A stretch of 64,000 bases of DNA from the NCBI RefSeq assembly GCF_015277815.1, contig NZ_CP063813.1, forward strand, positions 1,488,001 through 1,552,000, given 5' to 3'. Below, one piece after another: positions 52,973 to 60,479 of the stretch (position 1 is the stretch's first letter; every line of letters starts with the position of its first letter). The DNA is from Microbacterium atlanticum (GTDB taxonomy: Bacteria; Actinomycetota; Actinomycetes; Actinomycetales; Microbacteriaceae). A program made the translations under genes and the position numbers. The notes under the pieces were generated by a model that was not told where the DNA came from, made no database searches, and worked only from the letters and a program-made list of their open reading frames with translations.

Positions 52973-54406
52973 TCAGATGCGCTGCTTCGCCAGCGAGGCC
53001 CGGGGGACGACGTAGACGAGCACCGTCACGAGCAGCAGCGCGACGTACGCGGCGACGAACCCGGCGAACGCCGCGGTGTAGCCGCCCGTCGCCAGCTGCG
53101 AGGCGTTGAGCACCTGCGGCACGAGGAACCCGCCGTAGGCGCCGACCGCCGAGATCAGGCCGAGGGCGGCCGCGGCCTTGCGCATCATCCTCGTCGCCTC
53201 CGGCGAGCCCGGCTCGTCGCCTCGCGCGAGGGAGCGGGCCGCGAAGATGCTCGGGATCATGCGGTAGGTCGAGCCGTTGCCCATTCCGGTCGCGGCGAAC
53301 AGCACGAGGAAGCACGCCAGGAACACGGCGAAGTTGCGCAGCGGCATCGTCAGGATGAGCGCCAGCGCGCCCAGAGCCATCACCGCGAAGGCGCCGACGG
53401 TCACGCGCGCGCCGCCGAAACGGTCGGCGAGCCTGCCCCCGTACGGACGGGCCAGCGAGCCGACGAGGGCGCCGAGGAAGGCCAGCGAGATCGCCGCCTG
53501 GCCGACCTGGATGGTCGACAGCGCCGGGAACTGGTCGGCGATGAGCTTCGGGAAGACGCTCGCGAAACCGATGAACGATCCGAACGTCCCGATGTACAGG
53601 ACCGCCATGACCCACAGGTGCGGCTCGCGGAGGGCCGCCGCGGACCCCGCGAAGTCGGCCTTCGCGGACGAGAGGTTGTCCATGTAGCGCCACGCGCCGA
53701 ACATCGCCAGCAGGATGAGCGGGATCCACATCCAGCCGGCGAGCGAGATGTTCAGCGTCGCCCCGGCGCCGATGGTCACAGCGATCGGCACGGCGAACTG
53801 GGCGACCGACGTGCCGAGGTTGCCGCCGGCGGCGTTCAGGCCGAGGGCCCAGCCCTTCTCCTTCTGCGGGAAGAAGTACGTGATGTTGGCCATGGAGCTG
53901 GCGAAGTTGCCGCCGCCGACGCCGCCGAGGGCGGCGACGAGCAGGAGGACGCCGAACGGCGTCTCGGGGTTGGACACGACGATGCCCAGGAGCACGGCCG
54001 GGATGAGCAGGAGCGCGGCCGAGACGATCGTCCAGTTGCGGCCGCCGAAGATCGCGACCATGAACGTGTACGGGAAGCGGAGCGTGGCGCCCACGAGGCT
54101 CGGGAGGGAGATGAGCCAGAACGACTCCGAGCTGGTCAGCTGGAAGCCCGCGGCCGGGAGCATCACGACGACGATGCTCCACAGCTGCCAGATGATGAAG
54201 CCCAGGAACTCGGCGAAGATCGACCAGCCGAGGTTGCGGCGTGCGATCGCACGCCCCTCGGCCTTCCAGAACGCCGGGTTCTCGGCGTTCCAGCCGTCGA
54301 TCCAGCGTCCGGGTCGATGAGTGAGGGCGACCGGCGCGTCGGCCGGGGCGATGGAGCGGGGCGGTGCGTCGGTCTGGGTCGTGGACGGGGTCACGGTGGT
54401 TGTCAT
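52973..54406 (-). CDS. narK: Nitrate/nitrite MFS transporter
   Basis: The 477-aa NarK/NasA-family transporter has about 12 helices and both nitrate signature regions: GGVGGGNFASSMANITYFFP, and GWALGLNAAGGNLGTSVAQ. It imports nitrate, and may exchange nitrite. A cytoplasmic N-terminal extension of about 50 residues precedes helix 1. GGGAGG lies 5 bases before the ATG. The promoter carries the bipartite element shared with nirB. Confidence 0.94.
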   Translation of the reverse strand: MTTTVTPSTTQTDAPPRSIAPADAPVALTHRPGRWIDGWNAENPAFWKAEGRAIARRNLGWSIFAEFLGFIIWQLWSIVVVMLPAAGFQLTSSESFWLISLPSLVGATLRFPYTFMVAIFGGRNWTIVSAALLLIPAVLLGIVVSNPETPFGVLLLVAALGGVGGGNFASSMANITYFFPQKEKGWALGLNAAGGNLGTSVAQFAVPIAVTIGAGATLNISLAGWMWIPLILLAMFGAWRYMDNLSSAKADFAGSAAALREPHLWVMAVLYIGTFGSFIGFASVFPKLIADQFPALSTIQVGQAAISLAFLGALVGSLARPYGGRLADRFGGARVTVGAFAVMALGALALILTMPLRNFAVFLACFLVLFAATGMGNGSTYRMIPSIFAARSLARGDEPGSPEATRMMRKAAAALGLISAVGAYGGFLVPQVLNASQLATGGYTAAFAGFVAAYVALLLVTVLVYVVPRASLAKQRI

Positions 54407-54451
54407 GGCGCCTCCCTGCGGTGAGCTGACACTGGGGGTGAGTGTGCTTCC

Positions 54452-54517
54452 ACGCTAGGAACGGGGTGTTTCGGCCCGTCTGCCCGCGCGGTTACTTCCC
54501 GGTCACTTCTCGATCAC
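54452..54517 (-). promoter_or_regulatory. narK promoter with bipartite nitrogen-control element
   Basis: Read on the minus strand: GTGAT-N6-GTGAC-N6-GTAAC-N18-GAAACAC-N8-TAGCGT (-10, 54457-54452). No TTGACA-like -35 is present, so activator dependence is likely. The GTAAC-N18-GAAACAC-N8-TAGCNT part is repeated at nirB. Confidence 0.6.
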
Positions 54518-54574
54518 CGTCCGGCGCCTCCCGCGGTGGGTGCCGCGACACACGTCCGAAACACGCGCGCCTCC

Positions 54575-54580
54575 TAGACT
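54575..54580 (+). promoter_or_regulatory. -10 element of trmD (leaderless-type)
   Basis: TAGACT ends 7 nt before the ATG. The 7 bases include GGAGG only 1 nt from the ATG, too close for normal use. Confidence 0.5.
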
Positions 54581-54587
54581 CGGAGGC

Positions 54588-55283
54588 ATGCGCGTCGACA
54601 TCGTCACGATCTTCCCGACGTTCTTCGACGTGCTGGGCGTCTCGCTGATCGGCAAGGCCCGTGACCGCGGCATCCTGGACATGCACGTCCACGACCTGCG
54701 GGACTGGACGCACGACCGTCATCGCACGGTCGACGACACGCCGTACGGCGGCGGGGCCGGCATGGTGATGAAGCCGGAGCCGTGGGGCGAGGCGCTGGAC
54801 GCGGTGCTCACCGACGACGCCGTGCTGCTGGTGCCGTCCCCGGCGGGGGAGCTGTTCTCGCAGCCGATGGCGCGCGAGCTCGCCCAGGAGGAGCACCTCG
54901 TGTTCGCCTGCGGGAGGTACGAGGGCATCGACCAGCGCGTCGTGGACCACTATGCCGAGCGCGGACGCGTGCGGCTGGTGAGTCTCGGCGACTACGTCCT
55001 CAACGGCGGGGAGGTCGCCGCCATGGCCGTGATCGAGGCGGTCTCGCGGCTGATCCCCGGCGTCGTGGGCAATCCCGAGAGCCTCGTCGAGGAGTCGCAC
55101 GAGCTGGGACTGCTGGAGTACCCCAGCTACACCAAGCCCGCGCAGTGGCGCGGGCTGGAGGTGCCGCCCGTGCTGCTCAGCGGGAATCACGGGGCCATCG
55201 CGGCCTGGCGGCGCGAGCAGAGCCTCGCGCGCACGCGTGCGCACCGGCCCGACCTGCTGCCGGAGCCCGACGCCGCGTCGTAG
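54588..55283 (+). CDS. trmD: tRNA (guanine37-N1)-methyltransferase
   Basis: The 231-aa SPOUT-class enzyme makes m1G37 and prevents frameshifting. The trefoil-knot motifs are [24 protein letters not shown] and [15 protein letters not shown]. The ATG at 54588 gives the standard [10 protein letters not shown] start. It is normally co-transcribed after rimM and before rplS. Here it stands alone on the plus strand inside the nitrate locus and has its own promoter; rplS is not in the window. Confidence 0.96.
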   Translation: MRVDIVTIFPTFFDVLGVSLIGKARDRGILDMHVHDLRDWTHDRHRTVDDTPYGGGAGMVMKPEPWGEALDAVLTDDAVLLVPSPAGELFSQPMARELAQEEHLVFACGRYEGIDQRVVDHYAERGRVRLVSLGDYVLNGGEVAAMAVIEAVSRLIPGVVGNPESLVEESHELGLLEYPSYTKPAQWRGLEVPPVLLSGNHGAIAAWRREQSLARTRAHRPDLLPEPDAAS

Positions 55284-55311
55284 CGGCGGCGCGTCCCGGC
55301 GACCGGTCCGC

Positions 55312-56448
55312 TCACGCCGGATCGATGACGTTGAGCCGGTAGCCGCGCTTGACGACCGTCTTGACGAGGTCCGGCACGCCCAGCGACTCGCGGAGGCGTG
55401 CGACGGCCATCTCGACCGCGTGGGTGTTCTCCCCCGAGCGCGGCAGCGCCGTCTGCAGGCGATGGCGCGACACGACGCCGCCGTGCGCGTCGAAGAGCAC
55501 GCCGACGATGTCGGTCGCGCTGCGCGACAGCGCGATGTGGCGGCCGTCGAGCACGATGCCCGTGCTGCGGAGCTCGAGGCGGCCGGCGGAGGTGGGAAGC
55601 GATGCCGCGCCGCCGCCGCCGAAGTGCGTGACGACCGCCCGCACCAGCGAGCCGAGCCGGCCGCGCTCGGCGATGAGGGGCTTGAGGCCGGCGTCGAGCA
55701 GCGGGCCGGCCGTGATCGGCCCGACCGCTGCCGTCAGCAGGCGGCCCTCGGCGTCGCGCTCGAGGATCGCCTCGAGCATCCCCTCCTGCCGTGCCGCCGC
55801 GAGCCACTCGGCCGCGCCCGGTGCCGAGGTGAACAGGACGGCGTCGACCTCGCCGTGCGCCGCCGCGACGACGGACCGCGACACCGCCGCCGGGTCCGGC
55901 GGTGGCCCCCAGCGGTAGACGGTGAGGCTCACCACGTCGGCGCCGGCGCGCTGGAACAGCTCATCCAGCCCGTCGGCACCCGAGCCGTGATGCTGCACCG
56001 AGACGCGGCGGTCCGCGATGCCCTCGGCCAGGAGGTACTCGCCGAGCTCGGCGGACGTCTCGGACTCGGCCACCCAGTCCGCCGTGAGCCCGGCCTGCTG
56101 GATCGCGCCCCGGGCCTTGGGGCCGCGGGCGACGATCTGCGCCCCGGCGAGCGCGTCGTGCAGCTCGTCGAGGAGCCCGGCCTCGTCGGCCGCCTCCATC
56201 CAGCCGCGGAAGCCCACGCCGGTAGTGGCGACGACGATGTCGGGGGGACGCGCGATGAGCTCCTGCGTGGCGGCGATGAGCGCGTCGTCGTCGATGTGGG
56301 GGACGATCGTCAGCGCGGGCGCGTGGCGCACCTGCGCGCCGTGTCGCTCGAGTGCGGCTGCCAGCTCGAGCGAGCGACGGTCGACGGCGATGACGATCGT
56401 GCAGCCGTCGAGCGCGGCCGAGAGGGTGGGGCGGGTGGTGGAGCTCAA
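55312..56448 (-). CDS. nnaR: HemD-like/winged-helix regulator of nitrate assimilation (NnaR type)
   Basis: The 378-aa protein combines an N-terminal uroporphyrinogen-III-synthase fold (about 10-265, with VVATTGVGFRGW and VLFTSAPGAAEW) and a C-terminal OmpR-type winged helix (about 280-375, LSRSATDIVGVLF, VEMAVARLRESLG, VVKRGYRLNV). This architecture defines NnaR, which in mycobacteria and streptomycetes activates nitrate/nitrite genes together with GlnR. The TTG start overlaps the cobA stop by 4 bp, placing it last in nirB-nirD-cobA-nnaR. Residual synthase activity cannot be excluded. Confidence 0.88.
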   Translation of the reverse strand: MSSTTRPTLSAALDGCTIVIAVDRRSLELAAALERHGAQVRHAPALTIVPHIDDDALIAATQELIARPPDIVVATTGVGFRGWMEAADEAGLLDELHDALAGAQIVARGPKARGAIQQAGLTADWVAESETSAELGEYLLAEGIADRRVSVQHHGSGADGLDELFQRAGADVVSLTVYRWGPPPDPAAVSRSVVAAAHGEVDAVLFTSAPGAAEWLAAARQEGMLEAILERDAEGRLLTAAVGPITAGPLLDAGLKPLIAERGRLGSLVRAVVTHFGGGGAASLPTSAGRLELRSTGIVLDGRHIALSRSATDIVGVLFDAHGGVVSRHRLQTALPRSGENTHAVEMAVARLRESLGVPDLVKTVVKRGYRLNVIDPA

Positions 56449-57200
56449 CGGACGGTGTCACCTGCCAGCTGGCGGTCGGGAAGCAGCAGCCCGGCGCGGG
56501 CGACCTCGCCCACGACGATGACGGCGGGGTTGCGGACGCCGGCGACGCCCGCGTCGAGCACGACCGCGCCCAGCGTGCTGCGTGTCGTCCGCTGATCGCG
56601 GTGGTGGCCGCGTTCGACGATGGCCACGGGCCGGTCCGCGGGGACGCCCGCGTGCAGCGCGTCCGAGACGATGCGGGGGAGGGCTCCGACGCCCATGAGG
56701 ATCACGGTCGTCACGGCGTCGTCGCGCATCGCCGCGAGAGTGGCCGCGGTGACCTCGGCGGGGCCGTTGACGATGTGCACCGCGCCCGCCACGCCGCGAT
56801 GGGTGACGGGGATGCCGGCGGCCTGGGGCACGGCGATGGCGCTCGAGATGCCCGGCACGACGTCGACCGGGATGCCGGCGGCCAGGCACGCGGCGACCTC
56901 CTCGCCGCCCCGCCCGTACACGAAGGGGTCGCCGCCCTTCAGACGGACGACGTGCTTGCCCGCCTTCGCGCGGGCGACCAGCAGCTCGTTGATCTCCTCC
57001 TGCGGCACCGGGTGGTGGCCGGGATGCTTGCCGACGTCGATGATCTCGACCTCCGGCCCGACATGCTCGCGGATGTCGGTGGGCCCCAGCCGGTCCATGA
57101 CGATGACATCCGCACGCGTGAGCAGCCGCCAGGCGCGCACGGTGAGCAGGTCCAGGGGCCCCGGTCCGCCGCCGATCAGGTCGACGCGGCCGACGCTCAT
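56445..57200 (-). CDS. cobA: Uroporphyrinogen-III C-methyltransferase (SUMT)
   Basis: The 251-aa methyltransferase makes precorrin-2, the siroheme precursor needed by NirB. The SUMT signatures are LIGGGPGPLDLLTVRA at the N-terminus, RLKGGDPFVYGRGGEE, and VPGISSAIAVPQAAGIPVTHR. It lacks the CysG oxidase/chelatase half, so siroheme completion must come from another locus. It overlaps both nirD and nnaR by 4 bp. Confidence 0.94.
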   Translation of the reverse strand: MSVGRVDLIGGGPGPLDLLTVRAWRLLTRADVIVMDRLGPTDIREHVGPEVEIIDVGKHPGHHPVPQEEINELLVARAKAGKHVVRLKGGDPFVYGRGGEEVAACLAAGIPVDVVPGISSAIAVPQAAGIPVTHRGVAGAVHIVNGPAEVTAATLAAMRDDAVTTVILMGVGALPRIVSDALHAGVPADRPVAIVERGHHRDQRTTRSTLGAVVLDAGVAGVRNPAVIVVGEVARAGLLLPDRQLAGDTVR

Positions 57201-57595
57201 GCCTCGTCCTCCCAGCGCACGAGCACGTGCCCGCCATCGACGGACACCGGCCACACGTGCAGGCTCATCGGCTCCTTGCCCTGCGTGTCGAGGCAGGCGC
57301 CGGTGCGAAGGTCGAACACCTGCTTGTACATCGGCGACGCGACCGTCGGGATGTCCTGGCGCGTTCCGACGATCCCGCGCGAGATGACGTGCGCGCGACT
57401 GTACGGGTCGAGGTTCGACACCGCGTGGACGCGGCCGCCCGTGCCGTCCGGGCCGCGGAGCAGGAAGAGGGCGATCTGGGTCCCGCCCAGGAGCGCGGCG
57501 CGCCCGCGCTCGATCTCGAGGTCGGCCAGTTCGCACACGCGCACCCATCCGGGAGGTGCGGTGTACTCGGTCGTCTGCGGGTCGACGAGGGTCAT
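57197..57595 (-). CDS. nirD: Nitrite reductase small subunit NirD
   Basis: The 132-aa Rieske-fold subunit has WVRVCELADLEIERGRAALL at the start and the NLDPYSRAHVISRGIVG and SPMYKQVFDLRTGACL segments of NirD. The Rieske cluster ligands are absent, as is normal for NirD. It assists the large subunit in reducing nitrite to ammonium. Start/stop overlaps of 4 bp join it to nirB and cobA. Confidence 0.93.
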   Translation of the reverse strand: MTLVDPQTTEYTAPPGWVRVCELADLEIERGRAALLGGTQIALFLLRGPDGTGGRVHAVSNLDPYSRAHVISRGIVGTRQDIPTVASPMYKQVFDLRTGACLDTQGKEPMSLHVWPVSVDGGHVLVRWEDEA

Positions 57596-60249
57596 CGGCG
57601 CACCTCCAGTGTCGTGCCGGCGATGAGCACGCGCGAGTCGGCCCGCTCGTCCTCGGTGGCAGGTCGGGGCTGTCCGCGCTCGGCGGTGTAGGCCAGTGAC
57701 GGGTCGGGGGTCTTCGGGGCGTTCACGAACGAGGCGAAGCGGCGCAGCTTCTCGGGGTCCTCGAGCGTCGCCTTCCATTCATCCTCGTACGATTCCAGGT
57801 GCGCGGCCATCGCGGCATCCAGATCCGCGCAGATGCCGAGGCTGTCGTCGAAGATCGCGGCGCGAAGGCCGTCGATGCCCCCGTCCAGATCCTCGAACCA
57901 CGGCGCCGTGCGCTGGAGGCGGTCCGCGGTGAAGATGTAGTACATCAGGAACCGGTCGATCGCGGTGAGCAGTTCCTCGTCGCTGAGCCCCTCGGCCAGC
58001 AGCACCGCGTGGCGCGGCGTGAAGCCGCCGTTGCCGCCGACGTACATGTTCCAGCCGGCCTCGGTCGCGATGACGCCGACATCCTTGCCTCGCGCCTCGG
58101 CGCATTCGCGGGCGCAGCCCGAGACGCCCAGCTTGATCTTGTGGGGCGAGCGGAGGCCGCGATAGCGCAGCTCCAGCTGGACCGCCATGCCCACGGAGTC
58201 CTGCACACCGTAGCGGCACCACGTGGATCCGACGCACGACTTCACCGTGCGCAGCGACTTGCCGTATGCATGGCCCGACTCGAAGCCCGCGTCGACCAGG
58301 CGCTTCCAGATGTCGGGAAGCTGCTCCAGGCGGGCGCCGAACATGTCGATGCGCTGTCCGCCGGTGATCTTGGTGTACAGGCCGAAGTCCTTCGCGACCT
58401 GGCCGATGACCAGGAGCCCCTCCGGCGTGATCTCGCCGCCCGGGATGCGCGGCACCACCGAATAGCTGCCGTCCTTCTGCAGGTTCGCCATCACGTGGTC
58501 GTTGGTGTCCTGCAGCGTCGCGTTCTCGCCGTCGAGCACGTGGCCGCGCACGAGCGTGGACAGGATGCTGGCGAGCGCCGGCTTGCAGATGTCGCACCCG
58601 CGACCGGTGCCGAAGCGCTCGATGACGGCGCTGAACGTGGTGAGACCGGAGACGCGCACCGCGTCGAACAGCTGGCGGCGCGACATGTCGAAGTGCTCGC
58701 ACAGCGCGTTGCTCAGTGCCGCACCGGTCTTCGCGAGCTCGGTGCCGACGATCTTCTTGACCATCATCACGCACGAGCCGCAGGCGGCTCCCGCCTTCGT
58801 GCACGCCTTGATACCCGCGACGTCGGTGCAGCCCTCCTCGTGGACCGCGTGACGGATGGCGCCGGCGGTCACGCTGTTGCAGGAGCAGACCAGCGCCTCG
58901 TCGGGGAGGTCCCCGGTTGGCGCGGCCACACCGCCTTCGGGCATGAGGTAGGCGGCGGGATCGCCGCCGAGCGCGCCGCCCACGAGCGGCCGCAGCGATC
59001 CGTACGCGGACGCGTCGCCGACGAGGATCCCCCCGAGCAGCGTCTTCGCGTCGTCGGACAGGACGAGCTTCTTGTAGACCCCGGCCACGGGATCGGCGTA
59101 GGTGACGTCCAGTGCGCCCGGCGTCTGGGCGAACGCGTCACCGAAGCTCGCCACGTCGACGCCGGAGAGCTTGAGCTTGGTCGACAGATCGTAGCCGGGG
59201 AAGGATGCCTCGCCGCCGAGCAGCCGCGTCGCCGCGACCTCGGCCATCGCGTAGCCCGGGGCGACCAGCCCGACGCACAGGCCGTCGTAGTTGGCGACCT
59301 CGCCGATCGCGAGGACGCGGGGATCCGACGTCTGGCAGCCGGCGTCGATGAGGATGCCGCCGCGCTGGTGCACGTCCAGGCCTGCGGTCCGCGCGAGCTC
59401 GTCGCGCGGGCGGACCCCCACCGTGAAGACGACCACGTCCGTCCGGTCGTACGAGCCGTCCTGGAACTCCAGTCCCGCGACCTGGCCGGTGCGGTCGGGA
59501 TCGAGCCGTGTGGTGACCGTCCGGGTCTTCACCGCGATGCCCCGGGACTCGATGAGTCGCCGGAGGGCGTCGCCCGCGGGGAGGTCGAGCTGCGCCGACA
59601 TCAGCCGATCGGAGGACTGGACGACCGTGCAGTCCACGTCCAGCCCCTGCAGCGCCCCGGCCGCCTCGAGGCCCAGCAGTCCTCCGCCGATGACGGTGCC
59701 GACGAGCGGGCGGCCGAGCTCCGCGGAGCGGCGCTGGACGAACGCCTCGAGCTTCTCGACGTCGTCGAGAGTGCGGTACACGAAGCAGCCCTCGAGCCCG
59801 AAGCCGTCCACGGCCAGGCGGGCGGCGTACGATCCCGTCGCGAGCACGAGCCGGTCGTACGCGACGCTGGTGCCGCTGCGGGTGGTCACGCGCCGGGCCT
59901 GGCGGTCGATGCGGGTGACCGCGTCGCCGCGCAGGAAGCGGACGCGCGGGTCCTCGAGCACGGTGCGCTCGAGTTCGAGGTCGGCCGCCGAGGCGCCGCT
60001 GAAGAAGCCGGTCAGCCCCACGCGGTCGTACGGCGGGCGGTCCTCCTCGCCGATGAGCGTCACCCGCCACTCGTCGCCGGCTCGGGTGAGCAGGCTCTCG
60101 ACGAAGCGGTGGGCGACCATGCCCGCGCCGACGACCACCACGTGGGTGCCGAGCGCGGGGCTGTGCATCATGAGGTCACCGTACGCGGGTGATGTTGCAG
60201 CGGCGTCAGCGTCATGTTTCCGGTTGTTGACACGGTCGCGGTGGGCCAT
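57592..60249 (-). CDS. nirB: Assimilatory nitrite reductase large subunit NirB
   Basis: The 885-aa enzyme reduces nitrite to ammonium with NAD(P)H. The N-terminal FAD domain has VVVGAGMVAHRFVE. The BFD-like [2Fe-2S] domain has VCSCNSVTAG and CGSC (about 455-495). The sulfite/nitrite reductase domain has siroheme/[4Fe-4S] cysteines in CVGSTWC and CARECAEA (about 670-715). I kept ATG 60249 because GAGGAGGAG lies just upstream, although conserved sequence starts about 30 residues later. It is first in nirB-nirD-cobA-nnaR and divergent from glgX. Confidence 0.95.
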   Translation of the reverse strand: MAHRDRVNNRKHDADAAATSPAYGDLMMHSPALGTHVVVVGAGMVAHRFVESLLTRAGDEWRVTLIGEEDRPPYDRVGLTGFFSGASAADLELERTVLEDPRVRFLRGDAVTRIDRQARRVTTRSGTSVAYDRLVLATGSYAARLAVDGFGLEGCFVYRTLDDVEKLEAFVQRRSAELGRPLVGTVIGGGLLGLEAAGALQGLDVDCTVVQSSDRLMSAQLDLPAGDALRRLIESRGIAVKTRTVTTRLDPDRTGQVAGLEFQDGSYDRTDVVVFTVGVRPRDELARTAGLDVHQRGGILIDAGCQTSDPRVLAIGEVANYDGLCVGLVAPGYAMAEVAATRLLGGEASFPGYDLSTKLKLSGVDVASFGDAFAQTPGALDVTYADPVAGVYKKLVLSDDAKTLLGGILVGDASAYGSLRPLVGGALGGDPAAYLMPEGGVAAPTGDLPDEALVCSCNSVTAGAIRHAVHEEGCTDVAGIKACTKAGAACGSCVMMVKKIVGTELAKTGAALSNALCEHFDMSRRQLFDAVRVSGLTTFSAVIERFGTGRGCDICKPALASILSTLVRGHVLDGENATLQDTNDHVMANLQKDGSYSVVPRIPGGEITPEGLLVIGQVAKDFGLYTKITGGQRIDMFGARLEQLPDIWKRLVDAGFESGHAYGKSLRTVKSCVGSTWCRYGVQDSVGMAVQLELRYRGLRSPHKIKLGVSGCARECAEARGKDVGVIATEAGWNMYVGGNGGFTPRHAVLLAEGLSDEELLTAIDRFLMYYIFTADRLQRTAPWFEDLDGGIDGLRAAIFDDSLGICADLDAAMAAHLESYEDEWKATLEDPEKLRRFASFVNAPKTPDPSLAYTAERGQPRPATEDERADSRVLIAGTTLEVRR

Positions 60250-60285
60250 GGCTCCTCCTCGTCGGCCGGATGTTCGGTGAACACG

Positions 60286-60345
60286 AAGCTACGAGCGCGG
60301 TGTTTCACCGCCCTGCGGGCGGGGGTTACCTCGAGCGAACGTTTC
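60286..60345 (-). promoter_or_regulatory. nirB promoter with bipartite nitrogen-control element
   Basis: Read on the minus strand: GAAAC-GTTCG-N6-GTAAC-N18-GAAACAC-N8-TAGCTT (-10, 60291-60286). Spacings N18 and N8 equal those at narK. The element replaces the -35 region, fitting an activated promoter. Confidence 0.6.
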
Positions 60346-60479
60346 TCTCACACGGCATGCGGGGCCCTTGTGAGGTCGCGGTGGTGGCGGGGGCCTACCC
60401 TGTTCGCGCACGGTGCGCCAGTCCCGGCGCCCGGTCATCGCCGACCGATATCGTGAAGGCCCTGCGAGATGGAGGATGT

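Noticed and set aside
55312..56448. The HemD-like protein as a plain uroporphyrinogen-III synthase.
   Set aside because: It carries an extra C-terminal winged helix and lies in the nitrite reductase operon, the NnaR arrangement. Enzyme activity is left open but is not the main call.
48824..60249. The nitrate genes as a respiratory (NarGHJI) system or a recent mobile island.
   Set aside because: A fused flavoprotein half, NirBD and SUMT point to assimilation. No integrase, transposase, tRNA junction or flanking direct repeat is visible, and base composition matches the neighbours.
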